Part shown: one piece after another, positions 53,472 through 64,000 of the stretch
Numbering within the stretch: the first letter of the stretch is position 1
How the letters are laid out: the number at the start of each line of letters is the position of its first letter
From: Poecilobothrus nobilitatus
Taxonomy: Eukaryota > Arthropoda > Insecta > Diptera > Dolichopodidae
DNA: 64,000 nt
Direction of reading: 5' to 3'
Assembly: GCA_947095535.1 (NCBI GenBank)
Contig: OX352772.1
Coordinates: 164,400,615 to 164,464,614, forward strand
Translations under genes and position numbers: made by a program
Notes under the pieces: generated by a model
The model's database searches: none
What the model was told of the DNA's origin: nothing
Seen by the model: only the letters and a program-made list of their open reading frames with translations

Positions 53472-56400
53472 AAAATTGTTTTGAATAATAAACTTAGTAC
53501 TCCCTGAACTTGATTTAAAGTTTAAGTTTGGTCTGAATACAGAATTATTGTTGAAAAAATTGCCTTCAATAATAAACTTAGTATCTGTATCTGCTAAACC
53601 TGATTCAAAGTTTAAGCTGGTATACTTTGAATACAAAATTATTGAAAAAAAAATTGTCTTGAGTAACAAACTTAGTACCTAATAAAATTTATTTAAAGTT
53701 TATATGGAAAATTAAAAAATTCTAAAAGTAATAATACATAGTTAGAAAGTTTTAAAATACTATCTAAATACGGAGTTATTGTTGAAAACCATTTTTTTAA
53801 ATAATAAACTTGATATCTACTAAACTTAATTTAAAGTTTATATAAAAAATTAAATGTTAGTTTATTATTTAGTTCAAGTTTGAATTTTATGATAAATTGT
53901 AATTTAAAAGTGGTTTTGAAAAATTTTTTATATGGTTAATATTATAACATAACATCTACACCTAGAAAAGTGTGAGTAAAATAAAAACAAAACAAAAAAA
54001 TATTTATGCAAGAGATTTTAATGTGCACCTGTATTATTAATAATTAAATAATATTTTGTTTATATCTGAAATATATTTGTTATGTTCTTAATAATTACTA
54101 ATTCCTTACTCATTTTTTCTTTTATTATTTACATTTTATTTTTATTCCACTAATAAATTTAGTTTTGAGCAAGTGAGGTTAAAATCAAATAAAACCCAAA
54201 TAATGAAAAAAATATGTTTTTATTAATACAAATTTTGCACTGTATAAACACAATTAAAAACTTTATAAATAATAAAAACAATAATAATTCTCATTAACAA
54301 AAATACAAAATTGGAAAATTAAAAATGTTATTAAATTTTATAAAAATTCTATTTCTAATTTTTTTCTTTTACTCTCAATAACAACTGGAATTTATTTTGC
54401 CTCAACATTGTACGTGATAGAGTGCGTTCATTAAAATGTCACATCTGTCATATTGAATCTGTTTTGAACTGAATAATCTACAATCTATTATCTTTCTTAA
54501 TTTTCATTGTTTTCTACTTTAATCTCTTTGAAATTGATTCTCAACCTCAAGAAAAACTCAAGCTTATTTATTTTTACTCAATTTTTTTTATATTTTACTT
54601 TAATTTACGTAGTTGACATAGGTGAGAAGATAATCAATATCAAAACTTTAAGAAACACAAACTTATTTATTTTCACTCAATTTTTTTCTTTTTTATATTT
54701 TACGGGCGTCATATGCAGGTAATCAATATAGTATATTAATAATCAAAATAATCAGCATCAATATCAACATAAATATTATTTTTAGTTTTCAATATAGTAT
54801 AATAATCAAAATAATCAATATCAATATAAATATTATTTTTAGTTTTTCTGATATACACTCGTATTTTCTAACTTGTAATATTTATATTATTCTGGTTAAG
54901 GAGATAGTAGTAATAATATGCACGTTCTAGGACTGTCAAATGACGTCACATCAAATTTGACAGTTGATTAGTTTTAAAGGTATTACGTAATAGAAATTGG
55001 GGGTGGTATAATGGAATTGAATTTTCGTTTCTGAAAGTGAATGAAAACGATGGTCTCAGCGTAGAACTTGGGTTAGCTGCAGAAGATGGAGCTAGAAGCT
55101 GGAGTATTAATAAAAATAAAATAAAAATACTTGAAGTTTAGCTTTCGTTAACCGTTATCAATGTGAATATGTGAAGATCTCATATAGTTTTTTTGTTTTC
55201 ATATACTGTACATTCAAATACGATAAAAATTCTTCTGTGGACGAATAGAAGATTCATATTAACACATTATTGAAAAAATTATGGATTTGATTAATTTAAA
55301 AAGAAGACAAACAAATTTTTAATTATTTTTTTTAGGAAATTTTATTACAGAATAAAGTTTTTTATTATATAGATAACATGAAAACTTTTCAATGTTTTGA
55401 GAATAATTTTTAAATGTTTCAGAAAAACTATTTACAGTCAAATGTTTTCTTGTATAATTCTCCACACATTTTTTACACATTCTACGTGAATAATCATTGT
55501 GATTCGTACCAAGAATCAAATATTGTAAATTATCTTTTCATTATCAAATATCTCTTGTGCTCTTCTTTTCAACTTGTTTATACTATCTATTGATGCTTGT
55601 TTCACACATACAAATCTTCACAACATCTCACAATTTATATTATACATGGAGCTTTTCATTACTTTTTTCTTATGAAAAAATTTATTACACTAAAACGAAA
55701 ATTTTTCATACACACTTACTTCTACAAGTTTATTAGTGAATTGTTGCTGAAAACAAGTACAAAGCTTTTGGAACCTGAAAAAATGTTTATAGTTTATTTT
55801 TTAATTAATAGTCTTATAGTTGTGAGAGATTAAAAAAAAAGAGGAAGAATACAGTTGCCTTTGTCAACTCTTAGATACCCGTACGAACCGTTAGTATGTT
55901 TACAGCCTGTCACTCTGCTTACAATATTATTTTTTTAATATTTTAGTATTTTAAAATAATTTGGGTGAATTTTATAATTTCTACTACTATGGGTTGTACA
56001 TATATTCAAACTATATGTTTATATGAACATTCTTCAAAAGCAGATTCTAACCTTCCACATAACGATTATCAATCCAAAACTTTTTCAAATATTCTATAGT
56101 ACCATTTAATACTAAGCGGTAAATGTATATTAAATTTACTTAGTACAAAATGATAAATATAATTTTAAATATTATATTATATTATATTTAAATATTCCAT
56201 TGACAGAATAATTTCTTCTCAGTACAATAAAATACATATATGTATGTAAATACGGCGCTATATAATATACATATAAACTCTTATCATTCATTCACTAGTG
56301 ACATATACGATATGTAAATAAACATGATATTATATAAGTATGTATATATATCAATATCATATAAATAAAAATTCTTCAAGCAACCGTTATGTTGTTTATT

Positions 56401-56670
56401 TATTTACATTTTTTTGTACTACGCATTATATCCTGAACAATTTCAAATTATCGAGTAAAACAAATGCAAAAAATTTGTTGAAGAAATTTGTTAAAAAATT
56501 TGAAAAAATCAAGTAACACTTTCGTCAATTATAAAGTAACCCTATATTATTAAAAAAAGTTGTTAGCAGAAATAAGAGTATAATGTTGAAGCTTTAATTT
56601 TTGTGTATTACTTCAAAAAAATATTATTGACCCCTTACAGCTCCTAAACGGGGGGTGATACAAAAAAATA
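53472..56670. repeat. 3.26-kb tandem duplication, copy 2
   Basis: Offset from copy 1 is 3272 bases at the start and 3262 later. Small differences include loss of 4 bases near 54180, loss of 6 bases near 54350 and loss of about 50 bases near 56620. Such high similarity points to a recent event or to gene conversion. Confidence 0.9.
55842..56256 (+). repeat. Left arm of a 415-base inverted repeat
   Basis: The end of copy 2, from GAAGAATACAGTTGCC to TACATATATGTATG, is repeated in inverse orientation at 56798-57212. Copy 1 carries the same arm (about 52580-52990) without a partner nearby. Confidence 0.85.
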
Positions 56671-56797
56671 TGTGCGTCCCTCCGTCAGCACGCTAACTCA
56701 AAAACTAAGAAAGCTAGAATCTTGAAATTTACACAAAATATTCTAGGAGCAATTTGTAGGTAAAATTTCCTATTTTTAAACACCTGTAACTTGCCGT

Positions 56798-57212
56798 ATT
56801 TACATACATATATGTATTTTATTTTCTTTATAAGAAGTTATTCTGTCAATGGAATATTTAAATATAATATAATATAATATTTAAAATTATATTTACTATT
56901 TTGTACTAAGTAAATTTAATATACATTTACCGCTTAGTATTAAATGGTACTATAGAATATTTGAAAAAGTTTTGTATTGATAATTGTTATGTGGAAGGTT
57001 AGAATCTGCTTTTGAAGAATGTACATATAAACATATAGTTTGAATATATGTACAACCCATAGTTCTATAAATTATAAAATTCACCCAAATTATTTTAAAA
57101 TACTAAAATATTAAAAAAATAATATTGTAAGCAAAGTGACAGGCTGTGAACATACTAACGGTTCGTACGGGTATCTAAGAGTTCACAAAGGCAACTGTAT
57201 TCTTCCTCGTTT
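56798..57212 (-). repeat. Right arm of a 415-base inverted repeat
   Basis: Inverse of 55842-56256 with a few differences. The spacer of about 540 bases holds a family X-like piece (GTCAGCACGCTAACTCAAAA, about 56690-56770), which is also found at 63850-63945. The arms could form a large hairpin. Confidence 0.85.
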
Positions 57213-57550
57213 TTAAGAAAAAATTTATTAAACGTAAGAATTACTCTTGTGAACTCCATTTTATGATTAAAACTAAAGAAAACTAATTTAGCAAAAGAAA
57301 TAAAATACGAAAATAACAAGATTTAATTAAATCTTCTGTGGGTAGGAGTGCTAGGACATAAATAGAATTCTATTAAGTAATGTATATGACGCTTAGTAAG
57401 TTCAATTCCAATTCTGTTCTATTCTATTACTCAGAGAAGATTTTTTGTTTTTTTTCTAATAATATTATATATATTCAATATTGTATAAAAGGTTAATCTT
57501 AATATGAAAAATGTCATAACCCGATTAGATTATTAAGTAGAAGCATCATA

Positions 57551-58021
57551 ATGTTTTGGGTTGATGACATTCTACAGGGTTATAAATATTGTATTTGTGG
57601 GCGGAAATGGTCTTCAATCAAAATAATTAATTGGAAAATATTTCATGATTTTTTGGAGATATATATAACTCCACAAGATGGAGAAAAAGTATGTCTATTA
57701 AAAATTAGAAATGGTGAGTCAATAAATAATAAACCATTTTTATCTCCGTTGGAATGGCAACATTTAAAAATTGAAGTGTATGGTGGTGATATTTCCATTA
57801 TTGGCACGATTAGACAAGCATCAATCAAAAAATATCAAGCATCAAACCATTTTAATAATGATTGCCCGTTTGCTGAAGAAGATGATTTGGAAATGATTGA
57901 GAAGAATATCTCAAATTTTCTGCGAACTGATAAGAATAAAAAAATTGTGCAACATATTGATTTATTGTCAATGAAAACAAATGAATATGAAGAAAATCAA
58001 AATGAGCTGAAAAGTCGATAA
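57551..58021 (+). CDS. Element E protein, possible PC4-like single-stranded DNA-binding domain
   Basis: 156 residues, starting MFWVDDILQGYKYC. Residues 30-73 run FHDFLEIYITPQDGEK...KPFLSPLEWQHLK. The order of strand, turn with D-G-E-K, then P-x-L-S-x-x-E-W-x-x-L-K resembles the PC4/Sub1 family of single-stranded DNA-binding proteins, which have GISL-x-x-EQW-x-x-LK at this place. The rest is charged and helical. A protein of this type would suit a protein-primed replication system. I am only moderately sure; no homologue is seen in A, B or D. Confidence 0.4.
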   Translation: MFWVDDILQGYKYCICGRKWSSIKIINWKIFHDFLEIYITPQDGEKVCLLKIRNGESINNKPFLSPLEWQHLKIEVYGGDISIIGTIRQASIKKYQASNHFNNDCPFAEEDDLEMIEKNISNFLRTDKNKKIVQHIDLLSMKTNEYEENQNELKSR

Positions 58022-58044
58022 GGAAACGAATTGACATAGAGAAT

Positions 58045-58221
58045 ATGTATAATGAAAAAAATAATAAGTCAAAAATTGGTAATGTGCTAACTAATTTTAG
58101 AAAATTACTTGAAACTTTAAAAGATGAATATTTAGATTATATGGAGGCTTATTCAGATGGAAGAGATAGATTATTGCCGCTCTTTATGTACATTTATGTA
58201 CATTATGTACATTGTACATAA
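58045..58221 (+). CDS. Short charged open frame after the PC4-like gene
   Basis: 58 residues (MYNEKNNKSKIGNVLTNFRK), a helical, charged sequence ending in Tyr/His/Val-rich repeats from a GTACAT simple sequence. The frame is also open upstream to about 58005, so it may be the original C-terminus of the gene at 57551 after a frameshift. Not recognised. Confidence 0.3.
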   Translation: MYNEKNNKSKIGNVLTNFRKLLETLKDEYLDYMEAYSDGRDRLLPLFMYIYVHYVHCT

Positions 58222-58332
58222 TAAAAACATTTCTGAAAAACAAAAACTATAAATTACATATTTTTAATTTCTAATAAAACATTACTTCGTTAACTTTTAA
58301 AGAAGATACATCCTACTTTCTTTTGATAAACT

Positions 58333-58638
58333 ATGAAAACATTTATATTTTTCATATTCTGTTTGTTAACTATTCAAGCAAATTCTGCTCCAATTTCTAA
58401 TATTAGACTAGATGCATCAGCTTTTGGGAGCACTTACTTTAATATACGACTTCGAAGTAATGAGACCGTGAGAGTAAATTTACCAGTCCAGCTATTAAAA
58501 CATATAATTTCACCAGAATTAAACAAAGCAACAACAAATGAAGCAATAACTACAACAGTAGCATCAATAACTACTTTGGGAGAAGACGAGCAATTACTTA
58601 GAGATAAAGCTATTCAGTACCTCAATATGTTTCTATAG
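58333..58638 (+). CDS. Small secreted protein, unknown
   Basis: 101 residues. A clear signal peptide, MKTFIFFIFCLLTIQANSA, is followed by a mature part of about 80 residues with FNIRLRSNETVRVNLP and a Thr/Ala-rich stretch. The frame ends at 58636-58638; a neighbouring frame stays open from about 58625 to 58758 (SIDEAIEAFRQELILKERN), so a frameshift may have cut a longer protein of about 140 residues. No recognised family. It lies between two genes assigned to element E. Confidence 0.5.
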   Translation: MKTFIFFIFCLLTIQANSAPISNIRLDASAFGSTYFNIRLRSNETVRVNLPVQLLKHIISPELNKATTNEAITTTVASITTLGEDEQLLRDKAIQYLNMFL

Positions 58639-58759
58639 ATGAAGCTATTGAGGCTTTTCGACAGGAATTAATTTTAAAAGAACGTAATATTGGAGGAATT
58701 ATAAATAGCGAACATATATTTTACAGACATTTTCAATTGGAATATGATAATAATAAGTA

Positions 58760-60340
58760 GTATAGATATGGGTTTCTGCGGCAGTCAAAATCAGCTGATT
58801 AGTTTTTGACAGTTTTTAGTGTCTTGGAAAATGATTTTTAATAGGATTTGATTAGTTGTTAGTGTCTTGGGAAACGGTTTTTAGTATGTTGTTAGTAGGT
58901 TTTGATAGATGTCGTTATTAGTGAGTGAATGGGAAAAGTAGTAAGATTAATGGGAATGTTTAATATGTTATGCAATTAGTAGATGTCGTTAGTAGTGAGT
59001 GAATGGGAAAAGTGGTAAGATTAATGGGAATGTTTAATATCTTATGATATTAGTAGTTGTCGTTAGTGGTGAGTGAATGGGAAAAAATAGTGAGATTAAT
59101 GGGAATGTCTAATATGTTCTATTGTTGATAGATGTCACAATTTTTGAGTGAATGTTATTAATGGGAATGTAGTAAGAATAATAAAAAAAAGGCGTGAAAA
59201 GATAATTTTAATATGAAAAGGAATGAAAAAGTGAGTTTAATATGAAAAAGTAGTTTTGAAAGTTGTTTGTCTCTTAGAAAATAATTTTTAATAGGATTTT
59301 ACGAGTTATTTTGTGTCTTGGGAGTGATTTTTAATAGAATTTGATTAGTTGTTAGTTTCTTGGGAAATGATTTTTAATGGGTAGTTAACAGGAATTTTTA
59401 TTGATATTAGTAAATATTATTATTTGTTAAGAAATAAATAAAAAATAAAAAAAGGGGTGAAAAGATCAGTTTAATATGAAAAGGAATAAAAAAAGTCAGT
59501 TTAATATGAAAAAGTAAAAAAAGAGGTGAAAATAAAAAAGAAAGAAAAGATCAGATTAATATAACTAAACTCAGATTTAAATAACTATTTTAAAATATTA
59601 TCCCCCTACTAGTTTTTAAAACAAAAAGACAGTTAAAATGCTAATATTATATGTCTTTTAGTATGACTAAGAGTAGGTATTAAATTTCAAGATTATTACT
59701 AAACATTTTAACGATTTTCCATATATTACAACTAATTATAGTTAAAGAAAAATAGGAAAACTTTTTTTTTGAATTCAAATTTGCGGTTAAAACTTTTCAT
59801 AAGGTCTACAATAAATGTTCAACAAATAAAAAGGGGGTGAAAATTTGAATTAAAAATTATCAATTTGGAAAATGCAACTAATTACAATGCAACTAATTAT
59901 AGTTAAAGGAAAATAGGTAAACATTTTTTTTGAATTCAAATTTGCGGTTAAAACTTTTCATAAGGTCTACAATAAATGTTCAACAAATAAAAAGGGGGTG
60001 AAAAAGTTAAAGTTAAATTTGAATTAAAAATTATCAACTTTTTAATATATTGTTTTTAAAAGAAAAAGTTCGTTATTTTTTAACGGTTTTTCTCATACTT
60101 CAATCAATTAAACATAGTCAAAGGAAAATAATAAAGTAAAAACAAAAATTTTGGGGAAAAAAGTTCGTTAATTTATAACTTATGAATTAATTAGTTATTA
60201 TCCTATTTTAAACGATAACATTTCTGTATTTGAATGATAAATAATTATGATTTAAACTGTAATAACTACTATAAATAGTAGAATATTTTCCTAAAAAGTT
60301 ATTAGTCAGAAATCAGACAGAACAAGAACCAGCTCACTAG
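58760..60340. repeat. Repeat-rich intergenic region with strong strand bias
   Basis: At 58900-59150 a unit of about 70 bases (GTCGTTAGTAGTGAGTGAAT) occurs four times. At 59160-59550 the phrase AGTTTAATATGAAAA recurs. Two copies of a 110-base unit lie at about 59735-59840 and 59893-60005 (GAATTCAAATTTGCGGTTAA, AATAAAAAGGGGGTGAAAA). G and T dominate the plus strand in the first part. No gene. Confidence 0.75.
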
Positions 60341-60343
60341 AAG

Positions 60344-60877
60344 ATGAATTTCCAAACAGAAAATTATAACGCTAAGAATTTTTTTTCTACACAAGAAATG
60401 GAGGAATTATTTACACAGGAACCAAATAATTTAAAAGAGAGTGTAAACACTTTTTTTAACACGGATAATACAACCGGAGAAATCATACCACCAAGTCAAC
60501 CAACTATTACTCGTAGAACAAAACGAAAACAAGTACATCATAAGCAAGGTAAAGAAGAAGATATGGTAGTGATAACAAAAAAACAAAAGTTATTAAATGA
60601 ATGTAACACCATTAACAGCAGTAATCAAAAGAAATTTTTAAAAGTGAAAGAAATGGATGTAGAAATCCCATACATGGTCGAAATAGTAAAACAAATAAAA
60701 ACTATTTATGGGTTAAAATGGGTTCTTGAAACATCAAAATATATAATTTGGTTGCCTAAGAAATATTACTTACTTTTCGAAAAAAATGCAGATTTTGTTG
60801 AAGAAATTAACAATGAGACGTATTCCGTTACAGTCGACATAAACGGTAATTTAAATTTATTAGAGGTTGAAATCTAA
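60344..60877 (+). CDS. Polinton accessory protein, nuclear-type (element E), intact
   Basis: 177 residues, MNFQTENYNAKNFFST. An acidic N-terminal third is followed by basic clusters (RRTKRKQVHHK at about residues 52-62), which look like a nuclear localisation signal. The C-terminal domain FLKVKEMD...GLKWVLETSKYIIWLP corresponds to that of the accessory genes in A and D, which have a Gln/His run in place of the N-terminal linker. It converges with the integrase, as in the others. Function unknown; three independent copies argue for a real conserved role. Confidence 0.7.
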   Translation: MNFQTENYNAKNFFSTQEMEELFTQEPNNLKESVNTFFNTDNTTGEIIPPSQPTITRRTKRKQVHHKQGKEEDMVVITKKQKLLNECNTINSSNQKKFLKVKEMDVEIPYMVEIVKQIKTIYGLKWVLETSKYIIWLPKKYYLLFEKNADFVEEINNETYSVTVDINGNLNLLEVEI

Positions 60878-60927
60878 ATCATGTAACACAAAATAAATAA
60901 AAATCAAAAAAAACATTTGATTCAAAA

Positions 60928-61859
60928 TTAAACAATAATCTTTTTATTTATCCACGAATTATGACTACTGTCAAACCCTAACGATTTTACGAATACTTTA
61001 TTTTCTTTTTTTTTTCAATACTTTTTCAACTAAATATGTATCAGGATACTTTACAGGAGTTAATTCTGAATCATAAAATCCACCAGATATCAAATTACCT
61101 TTATAATCAGTTAAATTATATGTGACGGGCTTAATTATATTTACTTATATTTAAAATTTTGAAAATTTCCGTTGACCAGTTTGGTTGATAACCTTTCTCA
61201 AAAGTTTTTTTATATTTACTTATTCTAACAAAATCTCCCACTCTATATTTTCCCTTATGGAATATCTTTGGATGATTGTATACTGTTTTTAATAAAAATT
61301 TTTCATTGCTTTTTTTCTTTATAACCTCATTAGGTTTCATTTTAATTGTACGATGTTTTGTTGAATTATACGTATTTATAATAGTTTCCAAAATGTGAAG
61401 ACACTTATAACTTTCTTGTAAACTAAATTTTTTCGACATAATGCTTTTTAAAGTACGATTGAATCTTTCAACAATTGATGCCTTTAATTCGGAAAATGTA
61501 TGATAGTGATGAATATTTTTTCTTTCCATATATTGCTGAAATTTAGTATTGAAAAATTGCTTTCCCTGATCAGAGTGAATATTTTTAGGTAGACTATCAG
61601 CTTTTCTGAATACTTTTTTGATTGCATCTAAAACGTTGTCAGCATTTTTGTTTTTAACGGGTTCGGCATACGCGTATTTTGAAAAGGTATCTATTACAGT
61701 TAGTAAATATTTATATCCTTTATTAAATTTACCATAAGGTATCATCTCAACCAAATCTATTTGCAATGTATCATTTAGACCTCTTTGTATAAATCTCCTT
61801 CGAGGAAATTTTCGTTTAGTTGATCTATGAATCTCTTCAACAATTTGTTTGCTTGACAT
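60928..61859 (-). pseudogene. Polinton chromodomain integrase (element E), catalytic core intact
   Basis: Started at MSSKQIVEEI (61859). Catalytic acids are all present: Asp35 (LQIDL), Asp97 (HSDQGKQ) and Glu131 (SIVERFN), with 33 residues between the last two. VGDFVRISKYKK and NWSTEIFKI follow. Frame changes at about 61140 and 61010 separate the core from the chromodomain, which ends SLGFDSSHNSWINKK and stops at 60928. The upstream gene overlaps it. Confidence 0.8.
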
Positions 61860-62111
61860 TCTTTGTATACCATGCAATTAAATTTTCTAGTTCTTCTTCG
61901 TATTTTTCTACAGAATAACATTCACAGGTATCTGGTCCTGAAGTTGAATTATCATAAGCCCAAGGACACGAAATAAAGTGTATACCCCAATTTGAATTGT
62001 ATTTTGTCTTCTTTCAAAATTTTCTAAATGTTCTTGTAAATATAGAATGCGTTGTTTATATTCATCTAGTAATATAGAAGAATAAATTTTGAGGAAGTTT
62101 TCCACATCCAT
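61850..62111 (-). pseudogene. Polinton small gene upstream of integrase (element E), frameshifted
   Basis: Starts MDVENFLKIYSSILLDEY, like the B gene at 27282. The frame shifts near 61980; the next frame has CPWAYDNSTSGPDTCECY and runs into the integrase start. Element sequence ends shortly after 62111; the divergent ATPase expected beyond is missing. Confidence 0.6.
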
Positions 62112-62497
62112 TATGAAGTATAAATAAAATAAAATTATAAATTTCTTCGTTTATATACTTTTTTTAAATCAATCCCGTACACAATATACATATTATACAT
62201 ATATGAAGAATATAGAAGAAAAAGCAATCACAAAGTCTTTCATAGTCATTGCAAGAAAGAGAATAAAATTATAAATTTCTTCGTTTTTACACTTCATTTT
62301 ATTTTGCAATATAGTAATTTAAATCGAATCCACTATTTAATCTATATCTATATAATAAAAGAAATAGTTAATCCTTTGCAGTCTCTTTTTATCTTTAACT
62401 GAAAAATATAATTTTAAACAAATAAAACAAATTCATATAAATTTTATTAATAATACAGTTTTATTATATGCTTTTATATTAACTCGTCGCTGTCGGT

Positions 62498-62498
<1 letters not shown>
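62112..62498. other. AT-rich stretch, no gene
   Basis: The phrase AATAAAATTATAAATTTCTTCGTTT occurs near 62128 and again near 62260, giving a short direct repeat about 135 bases apart. Nothing else is recognisable. Confidence 0.5.
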
Positions 62499-62532
<34 letters not shown>

Positions 62533-62537
62533 TTTGT
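62499..62537. repeat. (TTTA)n microsatellite
   Basis: About ten perfect TTTA/ATTT units. Confidence 0.95.
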
Positions 62538-62579
62538 CATTCTGTCACGCTTTTTATTATCTTCATAATCTGTTAGCAA

Positions 62580-63700
62580 CATTTGTAAGTGTAGTATGGT
62601 GCAGAAGATAGTGTACAGGTTTCAAAAGTGTGGATCATGTTGTTCGAATCCAGTTCACATGCAACATTTTTTTTTTTTTTAACTATCTATTCATCAACAT
62701 TTTTTGAATAAAATATGTATACATTTTTGTATATATCAATTTAAAACTTACATTTTTATCTCTTATTCATGCATACAAACATACACATTATATTTTTGAT
62801 TTTTTCTGGTGTTTTGTATTAGCATAATTAGCAAAACACAATCAATACATACAATATTTTTATGTATGTTGCTAAGTTATTTTGTTTACAACATTTGTTT
62901 AGTATTTAAATCAAAATATTTGCTGTCAACATTCTTTAATGCATATTGAATTAATGCATATATGGTGCAGAGGAAAGTGTACAGGTCTTGAAAGTGAGTG
63001 TTAATGTGTGGACTGTGCTTCGAATCCAATTCGTGTATGTATAATTTTTTTTTTTTTTTTTTTCTCTATTCATCAATATTTTTTAAATAAAATTTTATGT
63101 ATAATAGATTCAAAACTTTATTTTTCTTCTTATTCATAATTCATGCATACAATACACATGTATTTGATCTTTCCTGCTATAATAATTTAGTTCAATCAAT
63201 CTTGATGTGCACATGGGTTTTGTATTAGGGTTTAGCAAAACACAATATACATATATTAGGTACATATAATATTTTTATGTTGCTAAATTATTTTGATTTA
63301 AAACATTTGTTTAGGATTTAAATAAGAATATTTGTTGTCAACATTTTTTATTGCATATTGAATATGCATGGCGTTAAAAATTAAGGTTTTATGTGTTTTA
63401 TTTAGCAACATTATTATGTATAGATATACATATAAAACTTTATTCAAAATAATTCCAATTGCCAAATTCAAACTACATACATATATAATATTATTTTTGT
63501 ACATAGTAAAGAATGTAAAAAGTAAAGATCATTACAAAGTTATGCTTTTGCGCATTACGAATTATGATTTACAAACAAAATTTTGTCAACACAAAAAATG
63601 AAAATTTCCTAAATATGTATGTAAGTATGTACGTACGTACATAATATTATAATTGTTTAGAATAAATCAAAATATTTGTTGTCAACATATTTAAGAATGA
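62580..63700 (+). repeat. Tandem units of about 370 bases, each with a B-box-like phrase and a T-run
   Basis: Two clear units start near 62590 and 62955. Each has ATGGTGCAGA, GTGTACAGG, then GTTCGAATCC or CTTCGAATCC, then 14-20 T. A shared tail (TTTAGCAAAACACAATATAC-like and AATATTTGTTGTCAACAT) follows. A third, degraded unit reaches about 63700. The B-box-like word and a T-run resemble an RNA polymerase III unit, but no cloverleaf forms. Confidence 0.6.
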
Positions 63701-64000
63701 TAATCATATTTATATCCGTACGATAGGATCGGGTATAATAAAATGACTCCTCCGTTTGTAACACCTCGAAATAAGCGAGCTAGATATACCTTCAAAGGTA
63801 TGGATCGGATCAGAAAAAAATTCTAAGACTTTTGAGCCATGTCCGTCCGTCCGTCCGTCCGTCCGTCAGCACGCTAACTCAAAAACTAAGAAAGCTAGAA
63901 TCTTGAAATTTACACAAAATATTTTGGGAGTAATTTGTAGGTTCCCTATTTTTTTTGGTTGAGTTTGGACCAAGCCTTAGGGTAGCTCTCGAACACCTAA
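63700..64000. repeat. Dispersed repeat with (GTCC)n block
   Basis: A (GTCC)n run at 63841-63866 leads into CAGCACGCTAACTCAAAAAC and AAGAAAGCTAGAATCTTGAA, repeated from 56690-56770. The unit seems to run off the window end. No gene. Confidence 0.75.

Larger units (their letters stand above)
49858..62160. mobile_element. Polinton element E, left end plus gene remnants
   Basis: The left terminus reads AGTTAGAATATGGCGGTTCC and resembles the ends of B (AGTTGTAAGAATATGGCGG as read inward from the right end). Subterminal repeats follow to about 50640. Lineage genes lie at 57551-62111. The right terminus and capsid block were not found; the small gene near 62111 ends where ATPase sequence would be expected. 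That all of this is one element is inference. Confidence 0.55.

Noticed and set aside
51160..55833. Short open frames repeated in both 3.26-kb copies as genes
   Set aside because: Low-complexity Phe/Ile/Tyr-rich frames shared only because the duplication is recent; no relative elsewhere in the window.
57150..57165. ACT followed by AACGGT as the right end and target duplication of element E
   Set aside because: The sequence before it is an inverted copy of 55.9 kb and has no CCGCCATATTC terminus; a chance match.
58900..59150. A CRISPR-like array from regularly spaced repeats
   Set aside because: Units run head to tail without unique spacers, in animal DNA; an ordinary minisatellite.

Overview
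This window is AT-rich animal DNA, very probably from an insect. It holds no single-copy host gene that I can recognise with confidence. Nearly everything is mobile-element DNA, much of it nested. The insect guess rests on the element mix: Maverick/Polinton viruses, RNase H-bearing I-superfamily non-LTR retrotransposons, BEL/Pao, a mariner-like element and a tRNA-derived SINE. Very short spliceosomal introns of about 63-64 bases also fit.

Layout. (1) An outer Polinton, element A, is split between 1-4738 and 31287-about 42060. It carries, mostly broken, a spliced protein-primed DNA polymerase B, an integrase with a C-terminal chromodomain, an adenain-like protease, a major capsid protein, a penton-like minor capsid protein, a small basic capsid-associated protein and the packaging ATPase. 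(2) A second Polinton, element B (4739-31286), sits inside a gene of A. Its ends are exact: terminal inverted repeats starting AGT and ending ACT, flanked by the 6-base duplication TATTAC at 4733-4738 and 31287-31292. B carries a different polymerase type, a capsid module on the minus strand (23.6-27.2 kb) and its own integrase (27.5-29.8 kb). (3) Inside B lies a third module, element D (roughly 8.5-23.6 kb), closely related to A and running from a small basic protein through ATPase, capsid genes, protease and integrase to polymerase. (4) An I-superfamily retrotransposon (17010-20730) is inserted in the polymerase exon of D, and a relative (38687-41270) is inserted in the ATPase of A. Both have 12-13 base target duplications. 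(5) From 42.3 to 49.5 kb there are remains of a BEL/Pao element, a spliced DDE-like transposase gene and a mariner-like element. (6) From 49.86 to about 62.1 kb is a further Polinton, element E. Its left end, a 3.26-kb tandem duplication, and several intact genes are visible, including a possible PC4-like protein, a secreted small protein, a nuclear accessory protein and an integrase with all three catalytic acids. (7) From 62.1 kb on there are simple and tandem repeats.

How the genes fit together. The Polinton genes form a virus-like set: protein-primed polymerase for replication, chromodomain integrase for insertion, ATPase for genome packaging, protease for particle maturation, and two capsid proteins. 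Gene order, strand switches, 1-4 base overlaps and out-of-frame overlaps are the same in A and D and partly the same in B. That conservation supports several uncharacterised small genes as real virus genes. Most copies carry stops, frameshifts or deletions and are fossils; the best preserved genes are the ATPase, exonuclease-like gene and small basic gene of D, the protease and 81-residue gene of A, and the accessory gene of E.
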